This document shows, one piece after another, positions 59,097 to 64,000 of a stretch of DNA of 64,000 bases. Numbering within the stretch: position 1 is the stretch's first letter; every line of letters starts with the position of its first letter. This stretch comes from Nemania diffusa (taxonomy: Eukaryota > Ascomycota > Sordariomycetes > Xylariales > Xylariaceae), in assembly GCA_038501195.1 (NCBI GenBank), contig JBBPUQ010000009.1:2294001-2358000 (forward strand), written 5' to 3'. The notes under the pieces were generated by a model. It ran no database searches. It saw nothing but the letters and a program-made list of their open reading frames with translations, and was not told where the DNA came from. A program made the position numbers and the translations under genes.

Positions 59097-59143
59097 TATG
59101 TGTGTGTGTATGTGTGTAGGTGTATATGTGTGAGTGCGTGTGG
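59097..59143. repeat. GT-rich microsatellite
   Basis: Imperfect TG/TATG repeat on the plus strand, directly upstream of the possible zinc-ribbon microprotein on the minus strand. Confidence 0.8.
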
Positions 59144-62100
59144 TATGTCCAACCTGCTATCACCCGCGTTAGATCTAGAGCTCTTCTGCAGTATCGTGGG
59201 CATATATAAGGCCCGTCGAGTTTCCGCCATGTAGATGGGCTTCTGGACTCCAGAATGTTCGGGCAACAGGGTGGCCAACACGTACCTATTGTGGCTAGAC
59301 TTGGAGCAGAAGGGGGGGAGGGTGTGCGTGAAGACAGGTTGGTTGGGGCGTTGGTCTGACTGGTGAGAGATCCTTGAGTGGCAAGCAGCAGCGGCGTGTT
59401 ATGCTAATGTGGTGTTTTTTTTTTTACGACGAGATGTGATGGGAAACTTGGGGAGGAATGGTGAAGTTGATATCAGATGTCGATCGTTCCTCTTCTCAGG
59501 CCCACGGCTTCCTGGGGGGGATTTGCTGGCATTATCATCTGGACGACTTACTACTGTGCTCGTGGACCGTGGACCCTGGGAACGTCTCGCGCGGCGCTTG
59601 GGCGAGTGTACAGTACCATCCACCATCGTGGGACGCACTACAACAACGCGCATGCGCATGCTACGACGAAAATAACAAGGGAAAGAGGGGACCGGAGCAA
59701 TAATGCCAGCCCACCACCGCGCCCAGCACTGCAATCGATTTCCCTCGTGGGAGATGCCGATGCAGGCCAGCGAGTCCAGGTGCGCCCTAATGCAGCATTC
59801 AATAGTTCGACGATGGGCTGGAACTTGGGATAAGACCCTCCACACCACCCGTTGACCTGCCCGAAGCCGCAATCGACTGCGTTTTTAGCAGCACAATTGC
59901 CTGTTTGGGCCATCTCTTCGTCTAGGGTAGTCTATGAATAACTGAATATCCGGATACTGAAAACGTCCCAGCCTTCCCTTCTCGGACGAAGAGACTCTCT
60001 CACATACAACAATAAGCGCGAGGTACGGAACTGGACCCCCTTGTTTACAGGGCCCGCCTACTTACACTATTACACTACCTATTACTTCCTTACATACATA
60101 TATCACCTGGGGGTGCCTACTATGGAGCCTACTATGTACGCAGTACCACAAGTACACACTACTGCGTAAGTAGGCACGCTAGGCAGTAATAGTCTAGTGT
60201 CTGTCTAGTGTATTCCGTGTAAGGCGCGGGTGGGTGTGGCTTACAGCCGGACAGACACCTGGGACCCGCTTGACCGGATCTGGGAGAAATCATTAGAAAT
60301 GGACAGCAACGGCGATATCACGCCACTTGAGCATTAGGACCCCTTCCCACGTGGACCCCGCCTATCTTCCCTAAAAGAAACCTAGCGCGAAGATAGAGAG
60401 GTACAGTAGCGTACCTGTTGCCCGTTGCCCACCCTCATAGCTCTACCTATACTCTGTACCAAGGTATCTACGCTCCACTACAGTACCTACGCTAAAGGAA
60501 GAGTATTAGGTATTTCTAGGTATACACAGACGGAGACTGAAGATATAGCAGAGCGGCGGGCGAGTGGACTCTTTGACTGAACGCACGCTGCCAGGCTAGC
60601 GTACCCTCAGCAGTAGCCCACAACGACCTGCTAGATAGGTCAGGTAAGTACCTGGCAGGCCTATCTATTCTGTAAAGAAGTAGCAATCAGTACCTATCTA
60701 CAGAGTAGTCGGTGAGCAACACCACCAGGGCAAGCCATTTTGAACGAATTGGAAGCCCACGTCCAAGTCTGCCCATCTTATCACCTGCTAATACCGCCGC
60801 CAAGCGGGAGAAGCTTAACATACGATACCTGGTGTACATACTCTCGCTCCTCGCGCGAATACTCGTACTCACCTGGTCCTAGTCGCCCATCAAATCATCA
60901 TGTGTACTGGCACACGGTAGCATTGATAGGATCACGAAGGCGTACGCATATGCGTACACAATACCTCCGGACGTTTCAAGCAAGATGAGCAAAATAATAA
61001 AAATGAAAACACCACGCATTCGCCCGCCCGCCCGCTCTCCTGATCGACGGACCACCTCACACTATCCGCTATTATCGAGTCGAAAATCGAACAGCTGAGG
61101 AATTCGATGGAACGATGGATTCAATATATGTAACGCTTCACAGAGCTTCATTACGTTTCAATATTTCTTGCTCACGACGTCTCGCTTACAGCTACTCGAA
61201 ATTAGAAATTAGATGGTATGTACGCGGTATATGCGCAGTACGCAGTACGCAGCAGATGGAATGGATGCTTATGTGTTGATTGCTTATTATTTTTTTGCAC
61301 CTGCGCCCCCGGCCGGCAGCCAATATTCTCCGTCTGCACACTAACAGTCATCCGCGAGTGGAAAAGGGAAAGTCGTTGTGCACACACGCATGGGGCCAGC
61401 AATGAAGGCGGCAATTATCATTGCTCACCCCATACTACGAAAACTCGCCGGCTCGCTACCATCGGCCCCGGTGCAACATGCTCCGCCAAATCACTTACAG
61501 TACCTGGCTGGATCTGCATACATACATACTGTGGAGTACAGAATACTGCCACGAATACCTACCGCGCATTCTAGGTTGGTGTTCTATTCTAACTTTAGCT
61601 CTCGGTCCTGTCGCGTGAGCTGAACAGCTCGAGCTCCCAACACTATGCCTATACCGTCCGGCAAGCGCCTCTGGTCCTCGCTTAACATCGAAGACGCGCT
61701 TCGAGCTACGAACAGCTGAAGCTGCTTGTACCACTCTAATTGGCCTGGTGCTTGGCTTTGTGAGCCCCTCTACCGACACTGCCGGTCCCGAGAGACTGTT
61801 AGCGTACTCTGTAAGTCGTCCGAGATATCGGGCTGACTGCGTCGGAGAGCGCCATGCCATTCTATTTGTCGATAGCTACAGCCCACTGCCCTCAGAAGAA
61901 ATGCCATGCGGCAGCTGTAATATTTTAACTGCAACCGGGATTGGCTGCCCGACTCGCGTACAGTAAATTCGTGTCAAATCACCCTTCCACTCTCCAGCTT
62001 TAGGGGCGAGTGAGACACCTGAGACATGCTGATGAGAGCTTTAGACACACAGGATACAGAGTATAGAGAGGTGAAGATCTTACCTCTTGGACGGTTGGAC

Positions 62101-62752
62101 GACCACGATAGCCTATTATAGCCTGGGGGCGAAAGGGCTTTGCCGTGGCACGAGTCCGTTTATCAATGTCGATCCTCTTGTCTTCGTATAGTCGATGGTA
62201 TTGTTACCTTCCGCAACTAGGTTTCATTTAAATGCCATAAAGCGTCGGTTCTACACCACGGTAGATCTCTGGGTTTTCTCGGCGTTCAGCCGGCTTGGCA
62301 ACGCCATGTACACATCCATCCAGGGACGTGTGGGGATCTCGTCACTGGGAACTCTTTCAAAGTCCCTTGCCGAATATCCGTCCAATAGGTAAGTATAGTA
62401 CCTGCTGTAAGGCGCTACAGCATTGTAACTACACCAACGGAACGCATAAAGGGTTCTACCGACCCGTTTATTTACACCTTGCCTGTGGGAAAAAGTGCCA
62501 AGATAGTTATATCCAGCGCTCTTTAGGCTCAAGGCCGCATCGTTATTGTTGATGCAAAAATATCCGATCCCTTGGTAATTTGCTAAAGATGACGTACTTT
62601 GGCAATGGCTATTGCGATTCCTATAAAATGGCGATAGCGTTGGCGTCACGGCTCGCTGCCATGAGGTGATTGAACAAGAAGCGACAGGACGGTCGCAAGC
62701 GCCCGCCAAGATTAGTCACGACATTAGACCAACTGCATTGAATATTTGAACC

Positions 62753-63708
62753 ATGGGGCAGCAACCCTCGCTTCCAGGGCCACCTGGAACTAAGTTCCGC
62801 GTCATTGGTGCCGGAATGTGAGTCAAGTTTGTTGGGCATCATCTTCTGGCATGACTAGGGGGGAAAGATAACAACGCCCGCTGTGATGCAGATGCTTAAT
62901 ATTACAACTGTCCGCGGGGCGCTTATTCTGCCTCTAGTGCAGCGTTATTGAGTGTAAGCTGACATTAAATAGGTCCCGTACTGGTACGAAGACACTTAAC
63001 GAAGCCCTGACGATTCTCTTGAAGGGACCTGTTCATGACTCCGGCATTCAGTCGCTCGGCGGGCCAATGGATCAGATCGGCGCTTGGTTGCAGATTATGG
63101 CACTGGCCCCCAAAGCCCAGTCTTTCTCAGACCAGAAGAAGCTCGATTGGCTGCTGTCCTCTGTGCTCGACGGTTATGTCGCTACCATGGATTGCCCAGC
63201 TGCTACGCTTACCCCGGAGATAATGCGCGTCTACCCGGACGCCATCGTGATCGCGACAACCAGAGACGAGCTATCATGGTGGCGGAGTATGCACTACATG
63301 AATAACATGATGTCGACGTGGTATTTACCGCTGGCGGTACTCTTTCTACGCAAGAGCCAGGTTTACGGGGTCTGGATGGTGAGGTTTAGTGGGATTATGA
63401 AGTGGCGGTACAACTCTGAGAAGATACAAGAGGACACCCTTCGAAAACACGAGCAACATCTGCGTGACACTGTACCCCCCGAAAAATTATTCTGGTACAA
63501 TGTCAGCGAAGGATGGGAACCGCTTTGTCGGATTCTCAACGTCCCGGTACCAGACATCCCATTTCCCCATAATAACAACAAGATGGATGCCTCGAAAGTA
63601 GTCCGAGACCATGTCATGGCTGGTATCATATCATGGATATTCGTAATCTCGACATTCGCTGTCGTGGTCTGGTTTTTGAATTCTTGGTCCAAGCGACATT
63701 TTTCTTGA
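62753..63708 (+). CDS. Sulfotransfer_4-family P-loop protein with C-terminal membrane helix
   Basis: A 266-residue protein from exons 62753-62817 and 62973-63708; the GTGAGT donor splits the Met codon of VIGAGMSRTGTKTLNEAL, the 5' phosphate-binding loop of the sulfotransferase-like P-loop family (PF17784 type). Further marks are MDCPAATLTPEIMRVYPDAIVIATTRDELSWW, where Arg-Asp corresponds to the 3'-phosphate-binding strand, and LFWYNVSEGWEPLCRILNVPVPDIPFPHNN near the end. Residues about 240-258 (GIISWIFVISTFAVVVWFL) form a single C-terminal membrane segment followed by a short basic tail, so it may be tail-anchored. Fungal members are often mislabelled NAD-dependent epimerases. The real transferase donor and acceptor are unknown; there is no pathway context in the window. 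Confidence 0.9.
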
Positions 63709-64000
63709 TAGACAGATACGATATGATAGAGCTGAGAAGGCAGCCATTGGTTTGATCTGCCATTTCCTCTACTTACACTGGCCTATCTAAACCATGCGCT
63801 TATGAGAGATATAGAATAATACCATGATAAAGCACTAGACATTGTCATCACGCATGCGCTAAACCCCCTCTATTAATTAGGGATCTCAGCGTCTTATGTA
63901 CCAAAAGCCATCGGCAACAGTTCCCATCATTCCCAACAACCCCATCAACCAGGTAGTTCTCTCTCTATTCTGTATTGTCTTTTCGAGGTGTACTTAAGAT
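63709..64000. other. Right-end flank, no feature seen
   Basis: 292 bp after the sulfotransferase-like gene; AT-rich then C/A-rich toward the end. No gene supported. Confidence 0.5.

Larger units (their letters stand above)
54569..62752. other. 8.2-kb gene-poor region
   Basis: No family-level coding region recognised. TA-rich with TAGGTACC-type elements (57500-57541, 60400-60500) and a GT microsatellite at 59097-59143. GC-rich patches near 57.7-58.0, 58.6-60.0 and 61.3-61.9 kb carry overlapping ORFs on both strands without domains. One possible microprotein gene is listed separately. Confidence 0.45.

Noticed and set aside
59399..59913. Overlapping ORFs on both strands (up to 157 codons)
   Set aside because: Mutually overlapping, Arg/Ser-rich, no domain; looks like composition-driven open frames.
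62251..62709. 152-codon minus-strand ORF beside the sulfotransferase-like gene
   Set aside because: No ATG at its start and no recognisable motif.

Overview
The window is nuclear DNA of a filamentous ascomycete fungus (Pezizomycotina, most likely Sordariomycetes). The evidence is short 50-100 nt GT-AG introns, fungal-type gene families (Zn2Cys6 regulator, CAP/PR-1 secreted protein, Sulfotransfer_4, 2EXR-like protein, TIM50, VTA1, RRP41), GC-rich coding DNA with codon-third C/G preference, and TA-rich intergenic DNA sprinkled with TAGGTACCTAGG-type motifs. No tRNA, rRNA, CRISPR array or intact transposon was recognised.

Layout. 1-24 kb is gene-dense: a 5'-truncated GH43 glycosidase, a CAP-domain secreted protein, a zinc alcohol dehydrogenase, a short-chain dehydrogenase with a striking promoter hairpin, VTA1 (ESCRT-III/Vps4 cofactor), a PDI-like ER thioredoxin protein, exosome subunit RRP41, a 2EXR-like protein, TIM50, a spliced small six-cysteine secreted protein, and a 983-residue Zn2Cys6 transcription factor. 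24-30.6 kb is a TA-rich gene-poor block. 30.6-42.3 kb is an accessory block: a compact P450, an Hsp20, an MFS transporter, an FAD monooxygenase and a quinone-oxidoreductase-like MDR enzyme. 42.8-45.7 kb holds a large single-exon protein joining two cyclic-nucleotide-binding domains to an F-box and leucine-rich repeats. A gene-poor 4.9 kb follows, then a mitochondrial Bax-inhibitor-1 family protein, a membrane-anchored MsrA and a seven-exon ribosomal protein eL33 gene that no single long ORF reveals. 54.6-62.7 kb is again nearly empty, with one possible zinc-ribbon microprotein. The window ends with a Sulfotransfer_4 P-loop protein.

How the genes relate. Most are independent housekeeping genes. 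The only plausible functional group is MFS - FAD monooxygenase - quinone oxidoreductase (36.0-42.2 kb), perhaps with the P450. It has no PKS, NRPS or terpene backbone gene, so it looks more like a small catabolic or detoxification set than a full biosynthetic cluster. The most novel-looking item is the cNMP-cNMP-F-box-LRR fusion, which could link cyclic-nucleotide level to ubiquitin ligase specificity. All exon models were derived by reading splice sites and keeping frame; none has transcript support here.
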